Shown: positions 8,358 to 19,196 of the stretch, one piece after another | How the letters are laid out: the number at the start of each line of letters is the position of its first letter | Numbering within the stretch: position 1 is the stretch's first letter | NCBI RefSeq assembly: GCF_014490035.1 | Contig: NZ_CP061008.1 | Span: 3,844,001 to 3,908,000, forward strand | Length of the DNA stretch: 64,000 bases | Direction of reading: 5' to 3' | Source: Achromobacter xylosoxidans | Lineage (GTDB): Bacteria; Pseudomonadota; Gammaproteobacteria; Burkholderiales; Burkholderiaceae_B | Notes under the pieces: model-generated | What the model was told of the DNA's origin: nothing | Databases searched by the model: none | The model's input: the letters and a program-made list of their open reading frames with translations, nothing else | Position numbers and translations under genes: made by a program

Positions 8358-9533
8358 CTAGCGGCCTTCCTGGCCCAGGTCCGCCAACGGGTGGGGCTCG
8401 CCCTCGGGCCAGGGTTCGTCAAAGAATTTCTGCACCCAGGCGTCGGTCGCCATGTCGATGACGGCGGGATTCCAGCGGGGCTTCTTGTCCTTGTCGATCA
8501 GCAAGGCGCGGATGCCCTCGGCGAAATCGCCATGGGCGGTGCAGGCCAGCGCCGCGATGTACTCGGCGCGGAACACGTCGTCCAGCGAACGCAGGCGCAG
8601 CCGCTGCTGCAGCGCGAACGACAGGCGCACCGATCCGGGCGAGCCGGCCAGCATCGTCTGGGCCGCGCGCGCCAGCCAAGGATCCTCGTGGTCCTTCAGC
8701 GCGGCCAGCTCTTCGTAGATATCGTCCAGGCGGTTGCCGCTGCACAGGCTGTTGATCAGGAACGAGTGCTGGCGCAGGCTGCCAGGCGCCAACGGCGTCT
8801 TGGGCTCCAGCGCCGTCAGGGCGCGGCGCAGCAGGCCGTCGTTGATCGCGCGCGGAGGAATGGCATCCTCCGCCGTGCCGGCTGCCTGGCCGGCCCAGGG
8901 CTGCTCTTCCAGCGAAGCCAGCAGCTTGGGCCAATCCGCGTGATCCAGCCGGAAGTCCGCCAGGCCGGCGAAGAAAGCGTCCGAGGTGCCCAGCTGCGCC
9001 CCGGTCAAGGCCAGGAACAGTCCGATCCTGCCCGACATGCGATTCAGCAGCCAGCTGCCGCCGACGTCCGGGAACAGACCGATCGTGACCTCCGGCATCG
9101 CCAGGCGCGAGGTCTCGCTGACCACGCGGTGGCTGGCGCCCATCATCAGGCCGATGCCGCCGCCCATGACGATGCCATGGCCCCAGCACAGCACCGGCTT
9201 GGGATAGGTATGGATGCGGTAGTCCAGCCGGTACTCGTGCTCGAAGAAGCGGCGCGCATAGGCGTTGTTCCAGCCCGGCTTGCCGGCGTTTTCCGTCATG
9301 CTGCGGTACAGGCCATGCAGGTCTCCGCCCGCGCAGAAGGCCTTGTCGCCCGCGCCCTGCAGGACCACCAGGGCCACGCCGGGATCACGGGCCCAGACGT
9401 CCAGCCGTTCGGCCAGCAGGTCCACCATTTCCAGCGACAGGCCGTTCAGGGTCTGCGGCGAATTCAGCGTCGCGATCCCGAACCGTACTCCATTGGCAGC
9501 GGTTTTTTCTTCGAACAGCACCGGTGCATTCAT
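8358..9533 (-). CDS. 3-hydroxyisobutyryl-CoA hydrolase-like (enoyl-CoA hydratase/isomerase family)
   Basis: 391 residues, longer than ordinary enoyl-CoA hydratases (about 260) and right for the ECH_2 group with 3-hydroxyisobutyryl-CoA hydrolase. It has the crotonase oxyanion loop KAFCAGGDLHGLYR and the strand GGGIGLMMGASHR, followed by AMPEVTIGLFPDVGGSW, where the hydrolases carry their acidic catalytic residue. The long C-terminal helical part is also family-like. Starting ATG 9533 overlaps the stop of the acyl-CoA dehydrogenase by 4 bases (ATGA). In valine degradation this enzyme frees 3-hydroxyisobutyrate for MmsB. The step between, methacrylyl-CoA hydration, has no gene in this window. 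Confidence 0.88.
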   Translation of the reverse strand: MNAPVLFEEKTAANGVRFGIATLNSPQTLNGLSLEMVDLLAERLDVWARDPGVALVVLQGAGDKAFCAGGDLHGLYRSMTENAGKPGWNNAYARRFFEHEYRLDYRIHTYPKPVLCWGHGIVMGGGIGLMMGASHRVVSETSRLAMPEVTIGLFPDVGGSWLLNRMSGRIGLFLALTGAQLGTSDAFFAGLADFRLDHADWPKLLASLEEQPWAGQAAGTAEDAIPPRAINDGLLRRALTALEPKTPLAPGSLRQHSFLINSLCSGNRLDDIYEELAALKDHEDPWLARAAQTMLAGSPGSVRLSFALQQRLRLRSLDDVFRAEYIAALACTAHGDFAEGIRALLIDKDKKPRWNPAVIDMATDAWVQKFFDEPWPEGEPHPLADLGQEGR

Positions 9534-10684
9534 CTTATGTCGGCTCCTTTTTCCAACAATTGGCGGGCGATGATCACGCGCATGATCTCGTTGGTCCCCT
9601 CCAGAATCTGATGAACGCGAGTATCGCGCACCAGACGCTCCAAGGGATAGTCCCGCAGGTATCCGTAGCCGCCGTGGATCTGCTGCGCGTCCAGGCAAAT
9701 CTGGAAACCCATGTCGGTGGCGAAGCGCTTGGCCATGGCGCAGTAGGTCGCCGCGTCCGTGGCCCCCGCATCCAGCTTGCAGGCCGCCAGGCGCACCATC
9801 TGGCGCGCCGCCACCAGGTGCGTCGCCATGTCGGCCAGCTTGAATTGCAAGGCCTGGAACTCGGCCAGGCGGCGGTTGAACTGGCGCCGTTCGTCCATGT
9901 AGCGCCGGGCGGCATCGAGCGCGCCTTGCGCCGCGCCCACCGAGCAGGTGCCGATGTTGATGCGTCCGCCGTCCAGGCCCTTCATCGCGATCTTGAAGCC
10001 CTCGCCCTCCTGGCCCAGCATGTTGGCCGCCGGCACGCGCACGTTCTCGAAGGTGATGGGACGGGTGGACTGGCTGTTCCAGCCCATCTTCTCCTCCTTG
10101 CGGCCGTAGCCTATGCCCTCGCTGTCGGCCGGAATGGCGAACGCGCTGATGCCGCCCGCGCCCTCGCCGCCGGTGCGCGCCATGACCACCAGCAGGTCCG
10201 TGTCGCCACCGCCCGAAATGAAGGCCTTGGCGCCGTTGACGATATAGTCATCGCCCTGGCGCTGCGCGCGGGTCGACAGCGACGCCGCATCCGAACCGGC
10301 GCCCGGCTCGGTCAGGCAATAGGATGCCAACTTCTGGCCGCTGGCCAGCAACGGCCCCCAGGCTTCCCGCAGCGCGGGCTGGCCCCAGTTGCCGACCATC
10401 CAGGTAGCCATGTTGTGGATCGTGAGGAAAGCCGTGGTCGACGGATCCACCGCCGCCATTTCCTCGAACACCAGCGTGGCGTCCAGCCGCGGCAGGCCCA
10501 GGCCGCCGATGTCCTCGCTGGCATAGATGGCGCAGAAACCCATCTCGCCCGCCCGCGCGAAAGCCTCGCGCGGGAAGATGCCTTCGGCGTCCCAGCGCGC
10601 GGCGTTGGGCGCCAGTTCGCCCTCGGCGTAGTCGCGCGCCGCCTGCGCAAAAGCGCGTTGCTCGTCGGTCAGTTCAAAGTCCAC
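9530..10684 (-). CDS. acyl-CoA dehydrogenase, isobutyryl-CoA type
   Basis: 384 residues, FAD-dependent acyl-CoA dehydrogenase. Start is GTG at 10684, with GGAG seven bases upstream. The FAD/substrate motif SYCLTEPGAGSDAASL and the C-terminal QIHGGYGYLRDYPLERLVRD block are clear. The catalytic base is the usual C-terminal one, Glu362 in ILEGTNEIM. This C-terminal region closely resembles isobutyryl-CoA dehydrogenase (ACAD8) as I remember it, which fits the downstream hydrolase and mmsB. It oxidises isobutyryl-CoA to methacrylyl-CoA and hands electrons to ETF. It is the first gene of the operon; a LiuR-like box lies 84-99 bases upstream of the start. Confidence 0.92.
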   Translation of the reverse strand: MDFELTDEQRAFAQAARDYAEGELAPNAARWDAEGIFPREAFARAGEMGFCAIYASEDIGGLGLPRLDATLVFEEMAAVDPSTTAFLTIHNMATWMVGNWGQPALREAWGPLLASGQKLASYCLTEPGAGSDAASLSTRAQRQGDDYIVNGAKAFISGGGDTDLLVVMARTGGEGAGGISAFAIPADSEGIGYGRKEEKMGWNSQSTRPITFENVRVPAANMLGQEGEGFKIAMKGLDGGRINIGTCSVGAAQGALDAARRYMDERRQFNRRLAEFQALQFKLADMATHLVAARQMVRLAACKLDAGATDAATYCAMAKRFATDMGFQICLDAQQIHGGYGYLRDYPLERLVRDTRVHQILEGTNEIMRVIIARQLLEKGADIR

Positions 10685-10767
10685 AGCCTGTCTCCTGTTG
10701 TACTGAGTATTGTCTGTTGGCGTTGCTGCCGTCTCGTGAACGCCAGCCCGTCGATTTTGACATGACG

Positions 10768-10783
10768 TTGACGTAAACGTAAA
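10768..10783 (-). promoter_or_regulatory. LiuR-like MerR-family operator box
   Basis: The sequence TTGACGTAAACGTAAA, read on the minus strand as TTTACGTTTACGTCAA, resembles the box bound by the MerR-family regulator LiuR in front of branched-chain amino acid degradation genes. It lies 84-99 bases upstream of the isobutyryl-CoA dehydrogenase start, on the right side for controlling that operon. The resemblance is from memory of the published motif, not a search. No LiuR gene is in the window. Confidence 0.6.
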
Positions 10784-10879
10784 TGCGTGACGATGCTTAT
10801 GTTACGCCGGAAGCGGCACGGCGATTTGTCCTATTTGCGACATTGTGCGGGGCGGCGCGCCGCCCCTCTGAGCGCTGCC

Positions 10880-11227
10880 CTACAGCAGCCCGGCCGGGCG
10901 GACCCTGCCGTTCTTCGCCGTCTTGGCGCGGCGGTGTTCGGCGCGGCGGCGCCGCGACTCCTTGGGATCGAAACTCAGGCCGCGGTAGATCTCTACCCGG
11001 TCACCATCGGCCAACCTGGCCTGCGGCTCGGTGGCGCGGCCGAAAATGCCCACGCCCCGGGTCCAGGGTTCAACCACGGGGAAGGCCTCGCCAAAGCCGC
11101 TGGCCGCCAGCGCGTCGGCCACAGTGGCGCCGTCGGGCAGGCGCAACTCCCGCAGCCAGACATGGCCCGGCAAGGCGTAGCAGACGCTGACGCCGATCTG
11201 CGGCCCCGCGAACGGCTCATTCGCCAT
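10880..11227 (-). CDS. rnfH: RnfH-family ubiquitin-like protein
   Basis: 115 residues, start ATG 11227 (MANEPFAG), which overlaps the end of ratA by 11 bases. The family fold is a small beta-grasp domain: VSVCYALPGHVWLREL, then GATVADAL, and the conserved GVGIFGR and LADGDRVEIYRGL blocks. The tail is rich in Arg and Lys (RRRRAEHRRAK). RnfH/RatB is of unknown molecular function. It almost always sits next to ratA and smpB, as here. It is cytoplasmic. The arrangement with ratA is conserved, so the two are probably one operon. Confidence 0.88.
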   Translation of the reverse strand: MANEPFAGPQIGVSVCYALPGHVWLRELRLPDGATVADALAASGFGEAFPVVEPWTRGVGIFGRATEPQARLADGDRVEIYRGLSFDPKESRRRRAEHRRAKTAKNGRVRPAGLL

Positions 11228-11651
11228 ACTTGGCCTGCGCGCGCTTGGTGAAGGAATCGATGAAGCTGGTGGCGATGCGGTTGAACACCGGCCCCACCAC
11301 CATTTCCAGCGCGCGGTTGGAAAACGCGTACTCCATGGTGAACAGGACCTTGCAGGCGTCCTCGGCCAGCGGCTGGAACTCCCAGTGTCCCACCAGGCTG
11401 GAGAACGGGCCGTCGACCAGCTCCAGGTCGATCCGGTCGGGATAGGCATGGGTGTTGCGGGTGGTGAAGCGCTGCTTCATGCCCGCGAAGCTGATCAGGA
11501 TGGAGGCCTGCATGCCGTGCTCGTCGCGGGTTTGCACCTCGGCGCCGCCGCACCAGGGCATGAACTCGGGGTACTTCTCCACGTCGGCGACCAGATCGAA
11601 CATCTGGGCGGCGCTGTAAGGCACCAGGACGGATCGTTGTACTTTGTGCAT
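11217..11651 (-). CDS. ratA: RatA/Coq10-like START-domain protein
   Basis: 144 residues with the polyketide cyclase/START fold: KVQRSVLVPYSAAQMFDLVADVEKYPEFMPWCGG is the classical N-terminal block, and FKPLA-type strands and a final helix with FNRIATSFIDSFTKRA complete it. Homologues are COQ10 (ubiquinone binding) and E. coli RatA, once called a toxin that blocks 70S formation. The name toxin is debatable; a quinone-lipid binding role is as likely. It is divergent from smpB (106 bases between starts), the usual pairing. Confidence 0.9.
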   Translation of the reverse strand: MHKVQRSVLVPYSAAQMFDLVADVEKYPEFMPWCGGAEVQTRDEHGMQASILISFAGMKQRFTTRNTHAYPDRIDLELVDGPFSSLVGHWEFQPLAEDACKVLFTMEYAFSNRALEMVVGPVFNRIATSFIDSFTKRAQAKYGE

Positions 11652-11757
11652 CGACTATCGCAAATGGCTAGAATGGCACGATTTTACCGGCACAACACGA
11701 CCTGGGGCCAGAATACGCCTCTAGCCATAGCGCGCGGCACCCAGGCACAAGGGCTTT

Positions 11758-12231
11758 ATGAGCATTATCGACAACCGCAAGGCCACGCACGACTATTTCA
11801 TCGAAGACCGCTACGAGGCTGGCCTGGTGCTGCAAGGCTGGGAAGTCAAGGCGATCCGCGATGGCCGCGTGCAGCTCAAGGAAAGCTACGTCATCGTGCG
11901 CGACGGCGAGCTCTACCTGCTGGGCATGCACGTCAGCCCCCTGCCCACGGCCTCCACCCATATCCACCCCGACGCCATGCGCACGCGCAAGCTGCTGCTC
12001 AAGGCCGAGGAAATCAGCAAGCTCATCGGCAAGGTCGAGCAGCGCGGCTACACGCTGGTGCCGCTCAACCTGCACTACAAGAACGGGCGCATCAAGCTGG
12101 ACTTCGCGCTGGGCCGCGGCAAGAAGCTGTTCGACAAGCGCGACACCGCGCGCGAAAAGGACTGGCAGCGCGAGAAAGAGCGCATCATGAAGCACGACAC
12201 CCGCGCGCCGCGCAAAGGCAAGGACGACTGA
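11758..12231 (+). CDS. smpB: SsrA-binding protein SmpB
   Basis: 157 residues, full length. SmpB binds tmRNA and brings it to stalled ribosomes for trans-translation. The typical opening [38 protein letters not shown] is cut here only as a reading guide; the middle [10 protein letters not shown] and the C-terminal basic tail ([24 protein letters not shown]) also fit. The tail is the part that enters the A site. The stop codon TGA directly abuts the stop of the cyclase gene on the other strand. The ssrA RNA itself is not in this window. Confidence 0.97.
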   Translation: MSIIDNRKATHDYFIEDRYEAGLVLQGWEVKAIRDGRVQLKESYVIVRDGELYLLGMHVSPLPTASTHIHPDAMRTRKLLLKAEEISKLIGKVEQRGYTLVPLNLHYKNGRIKLDFALGRGKKLFDKRDTAREKDWQREKERIMKHDTRAPRKGKDD

Positions 12232-13419
12232 TCAGGCGGCCTCGGGCAGCATCTGGCGCTCGGCATCCTGCCCCGGTCCCGTGATGCGGTTGCGCCCGGC
12301 CGACTTGGACCTATACAGCTTGCGGTCGGCCCGCTCGAAAAACGCCTGCAGGCTCTCTCCGGGCATCCAGTCCGCCACCCCGGCGCTGAACGTATAGGAC
12401 ATGGTGCTGCCGCCGTGCGCACAAGGCGTGCGCCGCACCGAATCCAGCAGCCGCTCCGCCACATCCAGCACGGCATCGCTGCGCATATCCGGAAACAGCA
12501 CCGCAAACTCCTCGCCGCCCACGCGTCCGACATGATCGCCGGTGCGCAGCGTGGCGGTCGCCAGCAGGCCGAAATGGCGCAGCACCGCATCGCCGGCCGC
12601 GTGGCCATGGGTGTCGTTGATACGCTTGAAATGGTCGATGTCCAGCAACAGCAGCGTCAGCGGCCGCCGCGTGCGCAGCGCCTGGGCGCAATAGCGCTCG
12701 GCCTGCAGCCACCAGGCCTTGCGCGACATCAGGCCAGTCAGGAAGTCGGTGCTGGCCTCCTGTTCGCGGTCGGCCAGCATGCGGTCGTGGATGATCATGA
12801 TGGTGCCCAGGGTCAGGCATGGCATCGTCAGCACGCCCAGCGTCATGAATGCGATGTTCCAGGCCGAGGGCAGCAACAGGGCCTGCGCGATGGCGATGTC
12901 GAACATGTAGACGACGGCCCGCGTCGCGCACACCAGCGCCGAGATCAGGGCCACCACGCACACGAAATGGTAGCTGTAGCGGGACCGGTTCATCGGCATG
13001 CCGCGCCTGACCGTCATGGCGATGGCCACCATGAACCCGAACATCAGCCAGGACATGACCACCATGCGCGGCCCGATCTGAGGATCGATGTAGGTGTAGT
13101 ACGCCAGCGCCAGCAGCGTGGCACAGGACACCAGCGCCATCAGGCGCTTGGGCACGGTCAGGCCGACCAGGCGGCGCAATCCGGTGTAATAGGCACAGAG
13201 GGCCAGGGCAACGGCGGTGTTCGCCGCCATCACCGACACCCATAGCGGCGCCTCGGTGATCTGGAAGGCGTAGAGCCCGAACGCCGCCAGCGTCAGCAGG
13301 TTGGCGCGTATCGTCTCCTTGATGCCGGCCATGCCGCTGCGGGCCAGCGACCCCAGCACGCACAGCGCAAGCACTCCCGCCAATGCTGCTATCAAAAGCA
13401 AGTTAACGGGAGCGATCAT
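12232..13419 (-). CDS. membrane-bound diguanylate cyclase (GGDEF)
   Basis: 395 residues. The first about 210 residues hold six or seven membrane helices without a recognisable extracellular domain, and a short linker (HDRMLADREQ, likely coiled coil) joins it to a GGDEF domain. The catalytic signature GGEEF is intact (residues 301-305), and the inhibitory I-site RxxD is present as RTGD (292-295). So the enzyme should make cyclic di-GMP from two GTP and be feedback-inhibited by its product. The N-terminal region could sense a membrane signal; the input is unknown. It is convergent with smpB, with no spacing, and is followed on the other side by the SPFH gene on the same strand after 25 bases. 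Confidence 0.92.
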   Translation of the reverse strand: MIAPVNLLLIAALAGVLALCVLGSLARSGMAGIKETIRANLLTLAAFGLYAFQITEAPLWVSVMAANTAVALALCAYYTGLRRLVGLTVPKRLMALVSCATLLALAYYTYIDPQIGPRMVVMSWLMFGFMVAIAMTVRRGMPMNRSRYSYHFVCVVALISALVCATRAVVYMFDIAIAQALLLPSAWNIAFMTLGVLTMPCLTLGTIMIIHDRMLADREQEASTDFLTGLMSRKAWWLQAERYCAQALRTRRPLTLLLLDIDHFKRINDTHGHAAGDAVLRHFGLLATATLRTGDHVGRVGGEEFAVLFPDMRSDAVLDVAERLLDSVRRTPCAHGGSTMSYTFSAGVADWMPGESLQAFFERADRKLYRSKSAGRNRITGPGQDAERQMLPEAA

Positions 13420-13444
13420 CGTCAGGCGCCGCCGGGCGCGGTTA

Positions 13445-14374
13445 TCAGCTGTTGCGAGTGGACTTCACGATGGTCATGGCGGAGGCGATCATGCCGCCCA
13501 CGTCCGCCAGGTTCGCCGGCAGGATCAAGGTGTTGCCTTCCTTGGCGACATTGCCGAAGGCCTCGACGTAGCGCTCGGCGACCTTCAGGTTCACCGCTTC
13601 CATGCCGCCCGGCTGGCGCACGGAGTCCGCCACCTGGGTGATGGCCTTGGCGGTGGCCTCGGCAATCGCCAGCACCGCGGCGGCCTCGCCCTGGGCCTGG
13701 TTGATCTGAGCCTGCTTCTCGCCTTCGGAACGGGCGATGGCGGCTTCGCGCTCGCCGGTAGCGATGTTGATCTGTTCCTGGCGACGGCCTTCCGAGGCCG
13801 CGATCAGCGCGCGCTTCTCACGCTCGGCGGTGATCTGCGCCTGCATCGCGCGCAGGATCTCGTTGGGCGGGGTCAAGTCCTTGATCTCGTAGCGCAGCAC
13901 CTTCACGCCCCAGTTCAGCGCCGCCTCGTCCAGCGAAGAAACGATGTTGCTGTTGATGGAGTCGCGCTCTTCAAAGGTGCGGTCCAGTTCCATCTTGCCG
14001 ATGACCGAACGCAGGGTCGTCTGCGCCAGCTGCGTGATGGCCGAGATGTAATTGGACGAACCATAAGACGCGCGCATCGGATCAGTCACCTGGAAATACA
14101 GCACGCCGTCGACCTGCAGCTGCGTGTTGTCGCGCGTGATGCAGACCTGGCTGGGCACGTCCAGAGGGATTTCCTTGAGCGAGTGCTTGTACGACACGCG
14201 TTCGATGAACGGAATGACGAAGCCCGCGCCGGGCGACAGGACCCGGTCGAACTTGCCCAGCCGCTCGACCACCCAGGCGTGCTGCTGAGGCACGATGGCG
14301 ATCGACTTGATGACTATCAGTATCGCCAGCGCGACGATGACGAGCAGGACGATGGTGGATGTATCAATCATCAT
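13445..14374 (-). CDS. SPFH/band 7 membrane protein (paraslipin, QmcA-like)
   Basis: 309 residues. One N-terminal membrane helix (about 8-26, IVLLVIVALAILIVI) is followed by the SPFH domain: IVPQQHAWVVERLGKFDRVLSPG and EIPLDVPSQVCITRDN are highly typical. The second half is an Ala/Glu/Arg-rich coiled-coil (AQGEAAAVLAIAEATAKAI). Proteins of this class form large rings in the membrane that act as scaffolds for other proteins and proteases. It ends after LPANLADVGG, as in QmcA. It lies directly downstream of an NfeD gene; such NfeD-SPFH pairs are a conserved arrangement. Confidence 0.92.
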   Translation of the reverse strand: MMIDTSTIVLLVIVALAILIVIKSIAIVPQQHAWVVERLGKFDRVLSPGAGFVIPFIERVSYKHSLKEIPLDVPSQVCITRDNTQLQVDGVLYFQVTDPMRASYGSSNYISAITQLAQTTLRSVIGKMELDRTFEERDSINSNIVSSLDEAALNWGVKVLRYEIKDLTPPNEILRAMQAQITAEREKRALIAASEGRRQEQINIATGEREAAIARSEGEKQAQINQAQGEAAAVLAIAEATAKAITQVADSVRQPGGMEAVNLKVAERYVEAFGNVAKEGNTLILPANLADVGGMIASAMTIVKSTRNS

Positions 14375-14440
14375 GATTCGGAGCCTCTCCTTCTGGTAAA
14401 TAGGTGCACGGGCGCCGCGCGGAACTGGCGCGGGCGCTGT

Positions 14441-14875
14441 TTAGGCGGAGCCGGGCTTGCCCTTGGGGGTCAGAACCAGAGTCGAACCGCGCATTTCCGT
14501 AATGGTCTGTTCGCCCGCGACCGGCGCATGCCCCCGCGCCAGTTCCGCGTGCCAATGCGCGCCGCGATACCAGACGCGCGCGGTCCCCTGGCCGGACCAG
14601 GCCTCGACCGACACCGTCTGGCCGATGTCCAGATTGACGTCGGCATTGCGGGCGGAATTGACCTCGCGCTTTTTCAACACGCGGGTCTTGCGCAGCACCA
14701 GCAGCCCCAGCAGCAATACGATGCCGCAGCCCAGCAATTGCCACTCCAGGCCGGCGCCGAACCAGGCGGCCACGCCCCCGGCAGCCAGCCCCAGGGCCAC
14801 CAGCAGCAGATAGAAAGTGCCGGTCGCCAATTCCCCGATCAGGGCCAGCGCGGCCAGTCCCAGCCAAATCCACAT
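14441..14875 (-). CDS. NfeD-family membrane protein
   Basis: 144 residues, short NfeD type without a protease domain. Two or three membrane helices cover about residues 1-68. A small OB-fold domain follows in the cytoplasm, with the segment GQTVSVEAWSGQGTARVWYRGAHW as the core. Its partner is the SPFH/paraslipin gene 66 bases downstream, and the two proteins are thought to work together at membrane microdomains. Divergent from the glutamine amidotransferase gene with 169 bases in between. Confidence 0.88.
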   Translation of the reverse strand: MWIWLGLAALALIGELATGTFYLLLVALGLAAGGVAAWFGAGLEWQLLGCGIVLLLGLLVLRKTRVLKKREVNSARNADVNLDIGQTVSVEAWSGQGTARVWYRGAHWHAELARGHAPVAGEQTITEMRGSTLVLTPKGKPGSA

Positions 14876-15044
14876 AGTCTTCGTTCGCCCGAAAGGATGA
14901 GTCTCTGAGCGCGATTGTACGTATTTCCGGGACGGAACGGAAAAGCGGCTTTCATCATGGATCCGGGCGCTGGATTATGATGTGCGCTGGCGGTGGATCC
15001 CCCCCTGGAACCCGGCGCCCGCATCCTTTACGCACTAGCCCCCA

Positions 15045-15782
15045 ATGACCGCTGCAATACCCACCGTTCTCCCCGTTCTGATCCTGCACACCGGCGATCC
15101 GGACGACACGCTCAAAAGCCAGTTCGGCGGCTATGCCGAACAACTCGCGCAGGCCGCCGGCCTGACCGCCGAGGCCATGGAAATCGTGCCCGTCCACGAG
15201 GGCAAGCGGCCGCAGGCTCCCGCCCGCTATCGCGCCGCGCTGATCACGGGTTCGCCTGCCATGGTGACCGACAAGGAACCCTGGAGCGAGGACACCGCCG
15301 CCTGGCTGCGCGAAGCCGCCGCAACCGGCCTGCCCATGTTCGGCGTCTGCTACGGCCATCAGTTGCTGGCCTACGCGCTGGGCGGCAAGGTCGGCTACAA
15401 CCCCGCCGGGCGCGAAGTCGGCACCCAGACCGTTGAGCTGCTGCCGCCCGCCGCTGGCGACAAGCTGCTGGCCGGACTGCCGTCCACCTTCCCCGCCCAG
15501 ATGCTGCATGCGCAGACCGTGCTGCAACCCCCGCCCGGCGCCGCCGTGCTGGCGCGCTCGGACCTGGACGAACATCAGATGATCCGCATCGGCCGCAACG
15601 TGTTCTCGACCCAGTTCCATCCCGAATTCGGCCCTGACTTCATCCGCGCCCATCTGGAACGCTTCGGCCGTCGCTACGCGGCTGAAAACCTGGACGTCCC
15701 GGGGCTGTCCGCCAACGTCCGCGCCACGCCCGTCGCGGGCGGCCTGCTGCGGCGCTTTCTGGACGCCTACGCCCCCGCGTAG
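15045..15782 (+). CDS. class I glutamine amidotransferase-like protein
   Basis: 245 residues. The class I glutamine amidotransferase triad is visible: nucleophile Cys102 in MFGVCYGHQLLAYALGG, and the His-Glu pair in FSTQFHPEFGP. There is no synthetase domain attached. Related stand-alone proteins hydrolyse gamma-glutamyl compounds or serve as GMP-synthase-like glutaminases; the substrate cannot be told. Cytoplasmic. It is divergent from nfeD and is followed by the ada-like gene after about 100 bases; the two may be co-transcribed, but no functional link is obvious. Confidence 0.85.
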   Translation: MTAAIPTVLPVLILHTGDPDDTLKSQFGGYAEQLAQAAGLTAEAMEIVPVHEGKRPQAPARYRAALITGSPAMVTDKEPWSEDTAAWLREAAATGLPMFGVCYGHQLLAYALGGKVGYNPAGREVGTQTVELLPPAAGDKLLAGLPSTFPAQMLHAQTVLQPPPGAAVLARSDLDEHQMIRIGRNVFSTQFHPEFGPDFIRAHLERFGRRYAAENLDVPGLSANVRATPVAGGLLRRFLDAYAPA

Positions 15783-15883
15783 CGCCCTGCGCGGCCCCCG
15801 CGCAATATACGGAGTGCGGCGGCGGCAGGCTTTTGAGACGATGGGTCCAAGCGCGCGAATCCACGCGCAACAGGAGCTTTTTC

Positions 15884-16726
15884 ATGAACCAAGCCGCCGC
15901 CCTGAGCAAACAGCACGCCGCCGCCGTCGAACGCGCCTGCCGCGCCCTGGAAGCCGAGCAGCCGCCGGATCTGTCCACCCTGGCCGAACAGGCCGGCATG
16001 AGCCGCTTCCATTTCCACCGCGTCTTCAAGGCGGCCACCGGCATCACTCCCAAGGCCTACGCCGACGCCCTGCGCGCCAGCCGCGCCCGCCAGCATCTCA
16101 AACAAAGCGCCAGCGTCACGGACGCCATGTACGACGCCGGCTTCAATTCCAGCGGCCGCTTCTACGAAGCCGCCCCCGCCATCCTGGGCATGACGCCCAC
16201 CGCCTTTCGCAAGAGCGGCGAGGGCGTGGATATCCGCTTCGCGGTGGCGCAATGCTCCCTGGGCGCGCTGCTGGTGGCGGCCAGCGACACCGGCATCTGC
16301 GAGATCGCGCTGCACGAAGACCCGGAACAACTGGTGCGCAACCTGCAGGACCGCTTCAAGGCCGCCCGCCTGATCGGCGCGGACTCGCAGTTCGAAGGCT
16401 GGGTGGCGGCCGTGGTGGGCTTCGTCGAAGACCCCTCCCGCGGCCTGGACCTGCCCTTGGACGTACGCGGCACGGCCTTCCAGCGCCAGGTATGGCAAGC
16501 CCTGCGCGAGATCCCCGTGGGTGAAACCGCCACCTACACCGATATCGCCGAACGCATAGGCTCGCCGCGAGCCGTGCGCGCCGTGGCCCGCGCCTGCGCC
16601 ACCAACAACATCGCGCTGGCCATCCCCTGCCACCGGGTGGTGCGCACCGACGGCTCGCTGGCCGGCTACCGCTGGGGCATAGACCGCAAGCGCGAATTGA
16701 TTGCGCGCGAAGCGCTGGCGGCATAG
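15884..16726 (+). CDS. Ada-like AraC/methyltransferase lacking the N-terminal zinc domain
   Basis: 280 residues, start ATG 15884 with AGGAG seven bases upstream. An AraC-type helix-turn-helix (about 15-105; SRFHFHRVFKAATG and DAMYDAGFNSSGRFYE) is fused to an O6-methylguanine-DNA methyltransferase domain (about 120-280). The active-site cysteine is Cys249 in IPCHRVV, the helix motif RAVARACATNN precedes it, so direct repair of O6-alkylguanine is expected. E. coli Ada has an extra N-terminal zinc domain whose Cys38 takes a methyl group and switches the protein to an activator. That domain is missing, so how this protein would sense damage is open. Some family members share this short form. Confidence 0.88.
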   Translation: MNQAAALSKQHAAAVERACRALEAEQPPDLSTLAEQAGMSRFHFHRVFKAATGITPKAYADALRASRARQHLKQSASVTDAMYDAGFNSSGRFYEAAPAILGMTPTAFRKSGEGVDIRFAVAQCSLGALLVAASDTGICEIALHEDPEQLVRNLQDRFKAARLIGADSQFEGWVAAVVGFVEDPSRGLDLPLDVRGTAFQRQVWQALREIPVGETATYTDIAERIGSPRAVRAVARACATNNIALAIPCHRVVRTDGSLAGYRWGIDRKRELIAREALAA

Positions 16727-16750
16727 TCCTTTCCCGCTTGCACGCGTAAA

Positions 16751-16782
16751 AAAACCCCGCGCCCTTGCAGGCGCGGGGTTTT
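16751..16782. terminator. bidirectional intrinsic terminator, ada-like/ppsA
   Basis: A perfect 13-bp stem (AAAACCCCGCGCC with GGCGCGGGGTTTT) and a 6-nt loop lie between the ends of the ada-like gene and ppsA. An A-run precedes the stem on the plus strand and four T close it, so it can stop transcription from both sides. Confidence 0.9.
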
Positions 16783-16798
16783 CACATCAGCAAGCCGA

Positions 16799-19165
<2,367 letters not shown>

Positions 19166-19196
19166 TGAAGTCACCTTTTACAATGGAATGAAAGCG

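Noticed and set aside
11217..11651. Type II toxin-antitoxin module (RatA/RatB)
   Set aside because: The names RatA and RatB suggest a toxin pair, but this ratA-rnfH-smpB arrangement is universal in proteobacteria, and the protein is a START-domain, COQ10-like lipid binder. I kept it as a core gene, not a toxin system.
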